NCBI RefSeq assembly: GCF_000382385.1
Contig: NZ_KB908320.1
Coordinates: 300,535-364,534 of the forward strand
Direction: 5' to 3'
Length of the DNA: 64,000 bases
Source of the DNA: Segatella maculosa DSM 19339 = JCM 15638
Lineage (GTDB): Bacteria > Bacteroidota > Bacteroidia > Bacteroidales > Bacteroidaceae
Position numbers and translations under genes: made by a program. This document shows positions 1-9,272 of this stretch, in pieces. Under the pieces are notes generated by a model. That model had not been told where the DNA came from, searched no databases, and saw nothing but the letters and a program-made list of their open reading frames with translations. The stretch's first letter is position 1. Each line of letters begins with the position of its first letter.

Positions 1-1362
1 TATATTATCGTATTGCGGCCGACGGGCCTCCTGATGCGCGAACGTTATTTCCGAGCGAACCTCTACCCCCGTCTCTACGCTTGCAACATGAAGCGCGAAA
101 CCATCGGCAGTCGCACGGAATTTCATTTTGACGGGGAGCCTGCGTTCGGCCGTTACACCCGACAGTAGCCGGGAAAACGCTACGTCGTTGTTGCGATAGA
201 GGGCTACGCCGGGTTTTAAGTCGGCCGGCATTTTCAGCGGATAGAGTCTATTTCCGACAGCCTTGTTGATGCGAAAACCTTCCAACTCATGCCGGTCGTT
301 GACGAAACACAGCCCGTCGCCATTCTCAAACGACGCCGTGCCGGCCACATTGAAAGAGCCGCCGCGCAACTCCTTCACCTTGCCCACATACTCGCCCATC
401 GCTTTCGGCGTGTCGAAGCAAGCGATGTCGTTTTGGCGACCTTCCAGAAAATAATTGGTGAAACCGCGATTGAATGTCTTTCGCAGATTGGACTGGAACG
501 TATAGTCTACTTTACCGTAGGAAGCGCGCCGATAGTCGTCGGGGCGTTTCGCTATGAGCTTGTCCAACTCGCGACTATACGCGCTGACCACGTTCTTCAC
601 GTATTCCACATCTTTCAGTCGGCCTTCAATCTTGAACGAGCAGGCACCGCTGTCGGCAAGCAATTCGAGATGGTCAATGCGGCACATGTCGCGCATCGAC
701 AGCAAATAGCGCTGACGCTCCACCGCTCTTCCGGCATTATCCAACAAGTCGAACTTCATTCGGCAGAACTGCGCACAGGCCCCACGATTTGCGCTTCTGT
801 GGAAGCAATGCTCTGAAGCGTAGCACACGCCGGAATAACTGACACACAACGCGCCGTGCACAAAGACCTCTAACTCCATGTCGGGAACCTTTTCGCGGAT
901 TTCCAAAATATCCTTGGCCGAAAGTTCACGCGCCAACACGGCCCGCTTGAAACCAAGTTCCTGCAGCCATCTGACCTTCTCCGCAGAGCGGTTGTCGGTC
1001 TGTGTCGAGGCATGCAGTTCCATCTTGAAAGGTTCCGGCTCCCGCCACTCTGCCACCATTTCCAAGATGCCCATATCCTGCACCAGCAGTGCATCGACAC
1101 CGCAGGCATTCAGGTTTTTCAGCAACAGCCGAGTAGCGGAGAGTTCGTCTTCGTAGATGATTGTATTCACGGTAACATAAACCCGTGCGCCATATGAGTG
1201 GGCATACTCACAGAGCCGGCGAATATCGTCGACGCTGTTTCCTGCAGCCGCACGGGCACCGAAGCGCGTGGCCCCGATATACACAGCGTCTGCCCCGTGG
1301 TCGATAGCCATCTTGGCGCATTCAAGGTTCTTGGCCGGAGCCAGCAGTTCCAGTGTGCGCAT
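1..1362 (-). CDS. U32 family peptidase (collagenase-like), 3' part beyond window edge
   Basis: The minus-strand reading frame opens with MRTLELLAPAKNLECAKMAI and stays open to base 1, giving at least 454 residues; Bacteroidales U32 proteins of this kind are usually about 600 residues, so the C-terminus lies outside the window. Seen in the sequence: the N-terminal barrel motif HGADAVYIGATRFGAR, the U32 signature ELEVFVHGALCV, the cysteine-rich stretch SGVCYASEHCFHRSANRGAC followed by AQFCR, and FKIEGRLKDVEY. In characterised U32 proteins these cysteines bind an Fe-S cluster, and several members are hydroxylases or tRNA-modifying proteins rather than proteases, so 'peptidase' is a family name only. 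The ATG lies 3 bases after the metA stop codon, which suggests a metA-U32 transcript with coupled translation. Confidence 0.9.
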   Translation of the reverse strand, partial: MRTLELLAPAKNLECAKMAIDHGADAVYIGATRFGARAAAGNSVDDIRRLCEYAHSYGARVYVTVNTIIYEDELSATRLLLKNLNACGVDALLVQDMGILEMVAEWREPEPFKMELHASTQTDNRSAEKVRWLQELGFKRAVLARELSAKDILEIREKVPDMELEVFVHGALCVSYSGVCYASEHCFHRSANRGACAQFCRMKFDLLDNAGRAVERQRYLLSMRDMCRIDHLELLADSGACSFKIEGRLKDVEYVKNVVSAYSRELDKLIAKRPDDYRRASYGKVDYTFQSNLRKTFNRGFTNYFLEGRQNDIACFDTPKAMGEYVGKVKELRGGSFNVAGTASFENGDGLCFVNDRHELEGFRINKAVGNRLYPLKMPADLKPGVALYRNNDVAFSRLLSGVTAERRLPVKMKFRATADGFALHVASVETGVEVRSEITFAHQEARRPQYDNI

Positions 1363-1365
1363 TTT

Positions 1366-2283
1366 TTATCTGATGTCGTCAATGTTATACGGAGTCTGCT
1401 GGTAAACGTAATAGTTTATCCAGTTGCTGTAGAACAGGTTGGCATGCGCCCGCCACGACACCACCGGTCCCGCTTCGGGGCGATTGTCACGATAATAGTT
1501 GACAGGCAGTTCCACGTCGTCGCGAACGTCTTTGTCGCGTCTGAATTCGCGATCAAGCGTATTCGGCCCATACTCCAAGTGCCCGGTGATGAAGAATTCC
1601 CGACCTCCACGCGCCATGACGATACTGACACCGCTCTCGGGAGACGCCGCAATGATTTCGAGTCCGGGCACGGCTTCGATGTCTTCGCGCCTCACCTCCG
1701 TGTGCCTGCTCTGCGGCATGAAAAAGCTGTCGTCAAAACCTCGGAATATGGGCAAAGCCTGTGACAAAGGGTATTGTCGGAAGATGCCGAACATCTTCTT
1801 CGGCAGCGCATATTTAGGAATGCCGTAGAAATGATACAGACCGGCCATCGCGCCCCAGCACAGATACATGGTGCTCGTGACGTGCGTGCGCGCCCAGTCG
1901 AATATCTCTCTGATTTCCGCCCAATATTCCACCTCCTCGTAATCCATCATTTCGATGGGTGCGCCGGTGATAATCATGCCGTCGAACTTATGCGTGGCCA
2001 GTTCATCGAAATCCTTATAGAACATCATCATGTGCTCCACGGGCGTGTTCTTGGGCGTATGGCTTCTGAGTTTCATAAAGCAGATTTCCATCTGCAACGG
2101 CGTGTTCGAGAGCAGACGCACGAGGTCGGTCTCCGTGGTTATCTTCAGCGGCATCAGATTGAGCACCACGATTCGCAGCGGACGAATTTCCTGACTGTGG
2201 GCTCGCGTCTCGTCCATGACGAAGATGTTCTCATGCTTCAGAATATCGATTGCAGGCAATCTGTCGGGTAATCTTAACGGCAT
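1366..2283 (-). CDS. metA: Homoserine O-acyltransferase (probably O-acetyltransferase)
   Basis: 305 residues, the normal family length. It activates homoserine for methionine synthesis in the cytoplasm. The catalytic triad is visible: Cys142 in YLCWGAMAGLYHFYGIPKY, His235 and Glu237 in FITGHLEYGP. Residue 111, which in studied MetA proteins sets the acyl donor, is Glu (ITGAPIE). Glu at this place is associated with acetyl-CoA and Gly with succinyl-CoA, so I infer acetyltransferase activity despite the usual 'succinyltransferase' label. A promoter-like TTTC-20-TATCTTTG lies about 30 bases upstream. The U32 gene follows 3 bases after the stop. Confidence 0.95.
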   Translation of the reverse strand: MPLRLPDRLPAIDILKHENIFVMDETRAHSQEIRPLRIVVLNLMPLKITTETDLVRLLSNTPLQMEICFMKLRSHTPKNTPVEHMMMFYKDFDELATHKFDGMIITGAPIEMMDYEEVEYWAEIREIFDWARTHVTSTMYLCWGAMAGLYHFYGIPKYALPKKMFGIFRQYPLSQALPIFRGFDDSFFMPQSRHTEVRREDIEAVPGLEIIAASPESGVSIVMARGGREFFITGHLEYGPNTLDREFRRDKDVRDDVELPVNYYRDNRPEAGPVVSWRAHANLFYSNWINYYVYQQTPYNIDDIR

Positions 2284-2311
2284 ATCTCGTTTTCTTATGA
2301 GTTCGGTGATG

Positions 2312-2343
2312 CAAAGATAACGGTTTTTATTCGAAAACGGAAA
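2312..2343 (-). promoter_or_regulatory. Bacteroidetes-type promoter for metA
   Basis: On the minus strand TATCTTTG (2312-2319) matches the -7 consensus TAnnTTTG, and TTTC (2340-2343) sits 20 bases upstream in place of the -33 TTTG. The box lies 28 bases before the metA ATG. Confidence 0.6.
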
Positions 2344-2404
2344 AGAGTATGCCGCAAACCCGCCGTATTCGCCGTTTTTGTCAGCCGTAGATGTTTTTTA
2401 AAAC

Positions 2405-2573
2405 AGAGGGGGATGTCTTTCGAAACAGATGGGGATATCATGAGCATGAGACCCGGGTCTCACAAGCGCGAGAATGGGATGTCACGAGCGCGAGACCCGG
2501 GTCTCATGAACGCGAGAGGGGGATGTAAATGAAATTAGATCCCCCTCTCTTTTGAATTAGAGCTATGTCTCTT
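2405..2573. repeat. Tandem palindrome array, 44-bp period (GGGGATGT / GAGACCCGGGTCTC family)
   Basis: Two copies of the perfect palindrome GAGACCCGGGTCTC start at 2448 and 2492, exactly 44 bases apart, separated by GGGATGT motifs. The block ends in GGGGGATGTAAATGAAATTAGATCCCCCTCTC, itself a large inverted repeat. The same elements with the same 44-base spacing recur at 29578-29750. It fills the gap between metA and the porin gene. Confidence 0.85.
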
Positions 2574-2597
2574 AAAAAACAGGTCGGTGACGGGCGT

Positions 2598-3722
2598 TCA
2601 AAACCTAAAGTCCACCTCCACGTCTATCACATTATAATTATGCGCCGTCTTCAGACCTCGGTCGTTGATGCGTGCATACTCGAGGTTGATTTGAAAGTTC
2701 TTGTGGAACAGATAGTCGGCTCCCACCTCATACTGCGTGCGCGCCCTGCCCCACTCCGCACTCGGTCGGTAGAGGTCGTAGCGCGCCTTCACGTGCAACT
2801 TGTTCCTGACGACGGGCGCGATGACCAAGCCGTAAAATCCGTCGGCCTTGCTGCCCAAGGTCTCGTTCACCTCGCAGTTCGTGAAGCCGGGGTCCTGTGC
2901 ATTCGTGTTGCCGATGGGCTTTGCGAACGCGCGGCCTGTGGAGTGGACATACTCCGAGCGCAGTGTCCAGTCGTCGAACTTGTATTCGCCGCTTATGGCG
3001 TAGCGGTGCTTCGGCAGCGAACGAATGCCCTCATAACGCGTCGTGCCTTCGAGCCATTTGCCCTTGCGGGCCACAGAGCCTTCCCAGCCGAACACGCCGA
3101 GCCGCATGCCCGCCACGGGCATCACCCACAAGCCGCCGATAAGGTCTTTGCGCTGGTCTACATCTTTCGTGTTGATGCCTTGCCCGTTGAAGAGTCCGAG
3201 CTGATAGTGCAGCAGATGCCGACCGGCCGCATTCTTGAGGAAATCGCCTTGGATTTGCAGCCCCATATCGCGGCCGTTGCTGGGCTGTTCGCCGCTTCGG
3301 TCGCTGAAGCCGGCCAGTTTCGACACGGCCTGCCCCACGCCCATGAAGCCCTGATCGATGGGGTGCATGGGGTTCTCGAATGTGAACGGCCGCTTGTATT
3401 GACCTATCTTGACCTTAAAGAAATCATACTTCTGCCATTCGGCAAACAAATCGACGACGCGCGGACTACTACCCAAGGTCGATGTGTTTCCGTTGAACTG
3501 AATCTGCGTCTTCCAATAGAAATCGTTCAGGATACGCCCATCGAGCGACAAGCGGAGCAGCCGCAGATTGAACGTGTTGCTCTTGCTTCCTTCCTGGTCG
3601 CTGCATTGATACTGGGCCATGCCGTAGCCGGACAGCCTGACATTGCTGAACCATTCTTTTTGCTGCGCGCTGCCACTGAGCGCGGAGAGCGCAAGCAGCA
3701 CGGCGAATAAAGTCTTTTTCAT
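2598..3722 (-). CDS. Outer-membrane porin, Porin_O_P (OprP/OprO-like) family
   Basis: 374 residues. An N-terminal signal peptide (MKKTLFAVLLALSALSGSAQ) is followed by a chain rich in alternating hydrophobic/polar strands (VRLSGYGMAQYQ, FNLRLLRLSLDGRI, DFFKVKIGQYKRPFTFEN) and a terminal aromatic strand ending in VDVEVDFRF, as expected for a 16-strand beta-barrel inserted by BAM. The segment KIGQYKRPFTFENPM is typical of the phosphate-selective porin family found widely in Bacteroidales; the substrate cannot be told from sequence. It starts 17 bases after the rlmD stop on the same strand, so it may be cotranscribed with rlmD. Confidence 0.85.
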   Translation of the reverse strand: MKKTLFAVLLALSALSGSAQQKEWFSNVRLSGYGMAQYQCSDQEGSKSNTFNLRLLRLSLDGRILNDFYWKTQIQFNGNTSTLGSSPRVVDLFAEWQKYDFFKVKIGQYKRPFTFENPMHPIDQGFMGVGQAVSKLAGFSDRSGEQPSNGRDMGLQIQGDFLKNAAGRHLLHYQLGLFNGQGINTKDVDQRKDLIGGLWVMPVAGMRLGVFGWEGSVARKGKWLEGTTRYEGIRSLPKHRYAISGEYKFDDWTLRSEYVHSTGRAFAKPIGNTNAQDPGFTNCEVNETLGSKADGFYGLVIAPVVRNKLHVKARYDLYRPSAEWGRARTQYEVGADYLFHKNFQINLEYARINDRGLKTAHNYNVIDVEVDFRF

Positions 3723-3739
3723 CTTTTTCAGTTGGTATT

Positions 3740-5185
3740 TTAGTTGTCTCTTTTTTCCAGTAAGACCACGTTCTCTACGTGGGGCGTGTGAGGGAACATA
3801 TCGACGGGCTGAACCGCCGTCACCTTGTATGCCGCATCCATCAACTGTAAATCGCGCGCCTGCGTCGCGGGGTTGCAGCTCACGTAGACGATGCGCCGCG
3901 GGGCTGCGTTCAGTATGACGCGCACCACGTCGGGGTGCATGCCTGCACGCGGCGGGTCGGTGATGATTACGTCGGGGCGACCGTGTTCGGCGATGAAGCC
4001 GTCGGTGAGAATGTTCTTCATGTCGCCTGCGTAGAACAGCGTATTGGCGATATTGTTCACCTTGCTGTTTTCTTTTGCGTCTTCAATGGCCTCGGGCACA
4101 TATTCTATACCAATGACCCGGCGGGCGCGGCGGGCCACGAAGTTGGCTATCGTGCCCGTCCCGGTGTAGAGATCGTAGACGAGTTCCTCGCCCGTGAGTG
4201 CGGCGAACTTGCGAGCGACATTGTATAAATGATAAGCCTGCTCGGTATTCGTCTGGTAGAAACTCTTCGGACCTACTTTGAATTTTAGGTCTTCCATCGT
4301 TTCATAGATAAAGTCCGTCCCCTTGAACGTCGTCAGTTCCAAGTCGCCGAAGGTGTCGTTTCCCTTTTGATTATCCACGTAAATCAGACTTGTTATCTGT
4401 GGGAAGCGGTCGGCGACGTGCCGAAGCAGGCTTTGTGCGCGTTGCTCGTCGCCTTCTTCGTCATAGTGAAACTGCACCAAAAGCATGAACTCTCCGGTAT
4501 TGGAATTGCGCATCATCAAGCCACGCAGCAAACCGTGCTGTGCGCGGATGTCATAGAACGACATGCCTTGTGCTTTCGCATAGCGGCTTATCTCGTTGCG
4601 GATTTGATTGTGCAGGTCGTCCATCAGCAGACATTTCTCTATCGGATAGATTTTGTCGAATGCGCCTGTGATATGAAATCCGATAGCACTCTCGTTCAAA
4701 TTGCCCTCCTTTCCCGCTTCACGGGGCGGCATCGCCTCTATTTCCTCCTTGGTGTACCAGCGTTTATTGGCACAGCCAAACTCTAATTTGTTACGATATT
4801 CTTTCGTCTTGACACTACCCATGATGGGATTGAACTCCGGGAGAGCAATCTTTCCGATACGTGTCAATTGGTCGAAAACCTGCTGCTGCTTGGCTTTCAA
4901 TTGCTCCTCGTAGGGAAGGTTCTGCCATTTACATCCGCCGCAAATACCGAAATGAGTGCACATCGGTGTCTCGCGCACCTTACTATATTGTACTATCCGC
5001 ACAATCCTGCCCTCCATGAAACTGTGTTTCTTCTTGGTGATTTGCACGTCCACAATGTCCCCCGGAACACAAAAAGAGACGAAGACCACTTTGTCTTCGT
5101 AATGGAAGAGGCATTTGCCTTCGGCTGCAATCGCCTCAATCACCACATTTTCTAATATAGGGAAAGGCTTATGCTTTCTTGTCAT
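3740..5185 (-). CDS. rlmD: 23S rRNA (uracil-C5)-methyltransferase, RlmD/RumA family
   Basis: 481 residues from the ATG at 5185 (MTRKHKPFPILENV). A longer in-frame start at 5263 would add 26 poorly conserved residues and lies upstream of a -7-like box TACTTTTG at 5207-5214, so the shorter form is preferred. Order of parts: TRAM-type RNA-binding domain (GKCLFHYEDKVVFVSFCVPGDIVDVQ), Fe-S cysteines in CTHFGICGGCKWQ, SAM-binding DLYTGTGTIANFVARRARRV, DPPRAGMHPD, and the catalytic cysteine in VYVSCNPATQARDL. It makes m5U in 23S rRNA; which uridine (1939 or 747 type) cannot be decided here. Confidence 0.9.
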   Translation of the reverse strand: MTRKHKPFPILENVVIEAIAAEGKCLFHYEDKVVFVSFCVPGDIVDVQITKKKHSFMEGRIVRIVQYSKVRETPMCTHFGICGGCKWQNLPYEEQLKAKQQQVFDQLTRIGKIALPEFNPIMGSVKTKEYRNKLEFGCANKRWYTKEEIEAMPPREAGKEGNLNESAIGFHITGAFDKIYPIEKCLLMDDLHNQIRNEISRYAKAQGMSFYDIRAQHGLLRGLMMRNSNTGEFMLLVQFHYDEEGDEQRAQSLLRHVADRFPQITSLIYVDNQKGNDTFGDLELTTFKGTDFIYETMEDLKFKVGPKSFYQTNTEQAYHLYNVARKFAALTGEELVYDLYTGTGTIANFVARRARRVIGIEYVPEAIEDAKENSKVNNIANTLFYAGDMKNILTDGFIAEHGRPDVIITDPPRAGMHPDVVRVILNAAPRRIVYVSCNPATQARDLQLMDAAYKVTAVQPVDMFPHTPHVENVVLLEKRDN

Positions 5186-5316
5186 ATCTGATATTGAATT
5201 TGTTTGCAAAAGTAGTAAAATAATCCCAAAGTCTGACGCGGAACTGCCATTTAATTCACTCATGCCTGCCTATATGGTGAAATGTAAGGTGCGGTTTACA
5301 AAAAAGAAACTAAAAG

Positions 5317-5348
5317 TTTGGTAACTTAATTTATTTATACTATATTTG
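5317..5348 (+). promoter_or_regulatory. Promoter of ppdK (TTTG-20-TATATTTG)
   Basis: TTTG at 5317-5320 and TATATTTG at 5341-5348 with a 20-base spacer match the Bacteroidetes sigma-ABfr consensus exactly. The leader to the ppdK ATG is about 45 bases. Confidence 0.85.
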
Positions 5349-5400
5349 CGATACAAAAAATAAATTTAACGAAATAAAACTATCAGACACCTATTCAACT

Positions 5401-8118
5401 ATGAGTGAGAAAAGAGTTTATACTTTCGGAAACGGTAAGGCCGAAGGTGGAGCAGATATGAGAAATCTGCTTGGTGGAAAAGGAGCAAACCTTGCCGAAA
5501 TGAATTTGATTGGCGTTCCCGTGCCTCCCGGATTTACAATCACGACAGACGTCTGTAACGAATACTTCGAGAAAGGCAAGCAGGAAGTTGTCAACCTGTT
5601 AAAGCAAGAAGTCGAAACTTCGGTCAAGCATATTGAGACCTTGATGAAGTCGAAGTTTGGCGATGTTGACAACCCACTGCTCGTCAGTGTGCGCTCCGGT
5701 GCACGTGCGAGTATGCCAGGCATGATGGATACCATCTTAAACCTTGGTCTTAATGACGAGGTGGTAGAAGGTTTGGCCCGCAAGACCGGTAATGAACGCT
5801 TTGCATACGACAGTTATCGTCGCTTCGTACAGATGTACGGAGATGTCGTCCTCGGCATGAAACCAGTCAACAAAGAGGATATCGACCCCTTCGAGGCCAT
5901 CATCATGGACGTGAAGCGGCAGCGTGGAATTACGCTTGACAACGAAATGAACGTCGACGAACTGAAGCAATTGGTAAGGGCTTTCAAGGCAGCCATCAAG
6001 CAGCAGACGGGCAATGACTTCCCCACAGACCCGATGGAACAGTTGTGGGGTGCCATCTGTGCCGTATTTGATTCTTGGATGAACGAACGCGCCATTCTTT
6101 ATCGCAAGATGGAGGGAATTCCTGCTGAATGGGGAACCGCAGTCAATGTTATGGCCATGGTTTTTGGCAACATGGGAAATACATCGGCTACCGGCGTTTG
6201 CTTCAGCAGAGACGCGGCCACAGGCGAGAATTGTTTTAATGGAGAATATTTGGTCAATGCACAAGGCGAGGACGTTGTTGCAGGAATTCGCACCCCACAG
6301 CAGATTACCAAGAAAGGTTCTTTGTGTTGGGCCGAACAACAATGCATCGACGAGAGCGTCCGTGCTTCAAAGTATCCGTCGATGGAGGAAGCCATGCCCG
6401 AGATTTATGCACAATTGAACGATATTCAGCAGAAGTTGGAAGCACACTACCATGACATGCAGGATATGGAGTTCACGGTGCAGGAAGGACACCTATGGTT
6501 CCTTCAGACACGCAATGGTAAGCGCACCGGCACTGCCATGGTAAAAATAGCCATGGATTTGTTGCGTGAAGGCGAAATCGACGAGAAAACGGCACTCCTA
6601 CGTTGTGAGCCTAACAAGTTGGACGAGCTGCTTCACCCCGTATTCGATAAGGAAGCCCAACTCAATGCCAAGGTGCTAACGCGAGGCCTCCCTGCAAGTC
6701 CGGGTGCAGCCTGCGGTCAAGTCGTTTTCTTTGCCGACGACGCAGAGAGATGGCACGAAGAGGGACATCAGGTCATTATGGTTCGCATCGAGACGAGTCC
6801 TGAAGACCTTGCCGGTATGAGTGCAGCCGAAGGCATACTGACCGCACGTGGCGGCATGACCAGCCACGCCGCAGTCGTAGCCCGCGGTATGGGAAAGTGT
6901 TGTGTCAGCGGTGCCGGTGCCATTAATGTGGACTACAAGGGACGCACGGTCGAAATCGATGGCAAACTCATTCACGAAGGTGACTACATTTCCATCAATG
7001 GCTCCACGGGCGAAGTCTATCTCGGTGAAGTCAAGACCAAACCAGCCGAAGTCACGGGAGACTTCGCACAGTTAATGGAGTTATGCCAGAAATATACGAA
7101 GCTCGTTGTCCGTACAAATGCTGATACGCCCCATGATGCAGAAGTGGCACGCAATTTCGGCGCGGTGGGCATCGGTCTGTGCCGCACAGAACACATGTTC
7201 TTTGAAAATGAAAAGATAAAGGCCATGCGCGAAATGATACTTTCCGACTCCAAAGAAGGGCGCGAGAAAGCACTCGAGAAGCTGTTGCCCTATCAGAAGC
7301 AAGACTTCTACGGCATCTTGAAAGCGATGGACGGCTACCCTGTCAATATCCGACTGCTCGACCCACCCCTACACGAGTTCGTTCCCCACGACCTTGCCGG
7401 GCAGAAAGTCATGGCTGAGGAAATGGGACTTTCCGTCGAGGAAATCCAGCACAGAGTGAACTCCCTAAGCGAACACAATCCGATGCTCGGTCATCGCGGC
7501 TGCCGCTTGGGCAACACCTATCCTGAAATAACGGCCATGCAGACGCGTGCCATTCTCGGCGCAGCCATCGAGCTGAAGAAAGAAGGCTACCGGCCACAGC
7601 CCGAAATCATGGTGCCACTTATCGGCATCGTCAACGAGTTCGATATGCAGAAAGATGTCATTCGCTCAACGGCAAAAGCCCTTTTCGAGAAAGAAGGTGT
7701 CGAGATTTCGTTCAAGGTCGGAACGATGATTGAAGTCCCACGTGCCGCCTTGACAGCCGACTACATCGCCAAGGAAGCCGAATACTTCAGCTTCGGGACG
7801 AACGACCTCACGCAGATGACGTTCGGATACAGCCGCGACGACATTGCAAGTTTTCTGCCCGTATATCTTGAGAAGAAGATACTCAAAGTCGATCCATTCC
7901 AAGTCTTAGACCAGACAGGCGTAGGGCAACTTGTCGAAATGGCCGTAGAGAAAGGACGCTTCACCCGTCCGGACCTGAAGTGTGGCATTTGCGGCGAACA
8001 TGGTGGCGAGCCTTCGTCCGTCAAATTCTGTCATCGCGTCGGTCTCGACTATGTGAGCTGCTCACCGTTCCGCGTACCCATCGCCCGATTGGCAGCAGCA
8101 CAGGCAGCAATAGAATAA
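5401..8118 (+). CDS. ppdK: Pyruvate, phosphate dikinase
   Basis: 905 residues, slightly longer than the usual ~875-890. It interconverts pyruvate + ATP + Pi and PEP + AMP + PPi in the cytosol. Seen: N-terminal ATP-grasp part (GNGKAEGGADMRNLLGGKGA, VSVRSGARASMPGMMDT), the phosphorylated histidine His489 in GGMTSHAAVVARGMGK, and the C-terminal PEP/pyruvate barrel with the acid cysteine Cys864 in KCGICGEHGGEPSSV. In a fermenter with PFOR and a PPi economy the enzyme can run either way. It stands alone, with its own consensus promoter and a downstream terminator hairpin. Confidence 0.97.
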   Translation: MSEKRVYTFGNGKAEGGADMRNLLGGKGANLAEMNLIGVPVPPGFTITTDVCNEYFEKGKQEVVNLLKQEVETSVKHIETLMKSKFGDVDNPLLVSVRSGARASMPGMMDTILNLGLNDEVVEGLARKTGNERFAYDSYRRFVQMYGDVVLGMKPVNKEDIDPFEAIIMDVKRQRGITLDNEMNVDELKQLVRAFKAAIKQQTGNDFPTDPMEQLWGAICAVFDSWMNERAILYRKMEGIPAEWGTAVNVMAMVFGNMGNTSATGVCFSRDAATGENCFNGEYLVNAQGEDVVAGIRTPQQITKKGSLCWAEQQCIDESVRASKYPSMEEAMPEIYAQLNDIQQKLEAHYHDMQDMEFTVQEGHLWFLQTRNGKRTGTAMVKIAMDLLREGEIDEKTALLRCEPNKLDELLHPVFDKEAQLNAKVLTRGLPASPGAACGQVVFFADDAERWHEEGHQVIMVRIETSPEDLAGMSAAEGILTARGGMTSHAAVVARGMGKCCVSGAGAINVDYKGRTVEIDGKLIHEGDYISINGSTGEVYLGEVKTKPAEVTGDFAQLMELCQKYTKLVVRTNADTPHDAEVARNFGAVGIGLCRTEHMFFENEKIKAMREMILSDSKEGREKALEKLLPYQKQDFYGILKAMDGYPVNIRLLDPPLHEFVPHDLAGQKVMAEEMGLSVEEIQHRVNSLSEHNPMLGHRGCRLGNTYPEITAMQTRAILGAAIELKKEGYRPQPEIMVPLIGIVNEFDMQKDVIRSTAKALFEKEGVEISFKVGTMIEVPRAALTADYIAKEAEYFSFGTNDLTQMTFGYSRDDIASFLPVYLEKKILKVDPFQVLDQTGVGQLVEMAVEKGRFTRPDLKCGICGEHGGEPSSVKFCHRVGLDYVSCSPFRVPIARLAAAQAAIE

Positions 8119-8135
8119 GAGCCTCCCTCCGAAAG

Positions 8136-8553
8136 CCTCTCCCCCGGCCCCTCCCCGAAGAGGGAGGGGAGTGAAATGCAAATAGACCTTGCGAACACTT
8201 TAGTTCACAAGGTCTATTTTGTTTATCATGCATTATCCATCATTAGCCCGCAAGCTCTCTTCTCCCCTCCCTTGGGAGGGGATGGGGGTGGGCTTTTGGG
8301 TGAGGCTTTCCGGGTGTGTATTAAAACGGGGAGGACACACAGACAAGCGAGTTAATCATAAGGTGAATTTTGATTTTGACTAAATACAGGTAAGTCGTGC
8401 GCCCTCCCCTTGAAACCTCCCCCAACCCCTCCGAAGGAGGGGAGCACAAACAGCGTGCAAACTAATTCCTCGCAAGCTCGCAGCTCCCCCTCCTTTGGAG
8501 GAGGTTGGGGGGAGGCTCTCCTCCCCTCCCTTCGGGAGGGGCCGGGGGTGGGT
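8136..8553. repeat. Cluster of five GC-rich palindromic elements
   Basis: Five related elements at 8136-8171, 8257-8293, 8402-8443, 8483-8517 and 8518-8553. Each has a small C-rich/G-rich hairpin such as CCCCTCC-CTTG-GGAGGGG flanked by GGGGGTGGG or its complement. The last two abut tail to tail. Two more copies lie at 11031-11059 and 11098-11127. They look like dispersed REP/MITE-type elements; no coding sequence is supported here. Confidence 0.75.
8181..8224 (+). terminator. Rho-independent terminator after ppdK
   Basis: AATAGACCTTG (8181-8191) pairs with CAAGGTCTATT (8208-8218), extended inside by GAAC/GTTC around the loop ACTTTA, and is followed by TTGTTT. It lies about 60 bases after the ppdK stop. 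Confidence 0.75.
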
Positions 8554-8563
8554 TTGAGGGCTC

Positions 8564-9004
8564 TCAATTCCCGTGCTGCCCTATCCCTCCTTTGCCTTTC
8601 TTCTTGTCTTCCACCTGTTCGAAGCTCGCGTCGTTCAGCTCGAAATACTTCTTCGAGGGCATAAGGTGGACAACGGGCTTCACGATGTGCTTGACAGCAT
8701 TGAACTTCTCGTCCTTGGGCACCGCCTTACTCTTGAACGAAGGCAGCAGCGTTCCCATGTCGCCGAACTCCACCGTGTCGCCGTTGGCCACGAAGTTGCG
8801 TGCCGTGGCAATACTCATGTTCAGCACGGCGTGCACCTCCTCGGGCGAGAACGTGGTGTTGTTCGACACCGCCTTGCAAAACGAGCGGAAGTCAACTCGC
8901 TTGCGCCCCGTGGGAACGGCCACTTGCATGTCAACTCTGTTTTCCTTGCCTTTCACTTTCAGTTTGCGCAGTCTCAAGACAAACTGCAATGGACGATTTG
9001 CCAT
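8564..9004 (-). CDS. HU family DNA-binding protein (HU-HIG type)
   Basis: 146 residues: too long for a classical HU and matching the Bacteroidales HU-like (HU-HIG) group. Seen: an N-terminal basic stretch (FVLRLRKLKVKGKENRVDMQVAVPTGRKRVDF), the helical part FCKAVSNNTTFSPEEVHAVLNM, the GDTVEFGDMGTLLPSF strand-turn-strand typical of HU arms, and a charged, low-complexity tail ending KKKGKGGIGQHGN. Such proteins are thought to bind DNA non-specifically; the exact role is unknown. It is monocistronic, between the GC-rich repeat cluster and a 22-bp array. Confidence 0.85.
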   Translation of the reverse strand: MANRPLQFVLRLRKLKVKGKENRVDMQVAVPTGRKRVDFRSFCKAVSNNTTFSPEEVHAVLNMSIATARNFVANGDTVEFGDMGTLLPSFKSKAVPKDEKFNAVKHIVKPVVHLMPSKKYFELNDASFEQVEDKKKGKGGIGQHGN

Positions 9005-9107
9005 AGTTATTCCTTTCTTTTAATGCGGTTAAAAAATTGATTGTTATGATGATAAATCTCTCATTTCCTCTTGTCGCTTCCGGCCCTTCCCGCCCCTTTT
9101 TGGGAAA

Positions 9108-9233
9108 CATCTAGATGTTTTTTAAAAAAGATCTAGATGTTTTTCCAAAAAGATCAGGATGTTTTTTCAAAAAGATCAGGATGTTTTTTCAAAAAGATCT
9201 AGATCTTTTTCCCATTACATCCCTATCTTTTTC
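9108..9233. repeat. Tandem array, 22-bp period (GATCnnGATGTTTTTTCAAAAA)
   Basis: GATG (then GATC) starts at 9114, 9136, 9158, 9180 and 9202, exactly 22 bases apart. Each unit is a T-tract/A-tract palindrome (TTTTTnnAAAAA) joined by AGATCTAGAT or AGATCAGGAT, also self-complementary. It separates the HU-like gene from the lipoprotein gene. No ORF in it is credible. Confidence 0.85.
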
Positions 9234-9272
9234 CAAACGGGCGGAAATGTGGATTGCATTCGGGCCACAGTC

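Noticed and set aside
2565..3710. Long plus-strand reading frame (381 codons) opposite the porin
   Set aside because: It is the antisense shadow of a well-supported porin with signal peptide and barrel strands; it has no recognisable domain.
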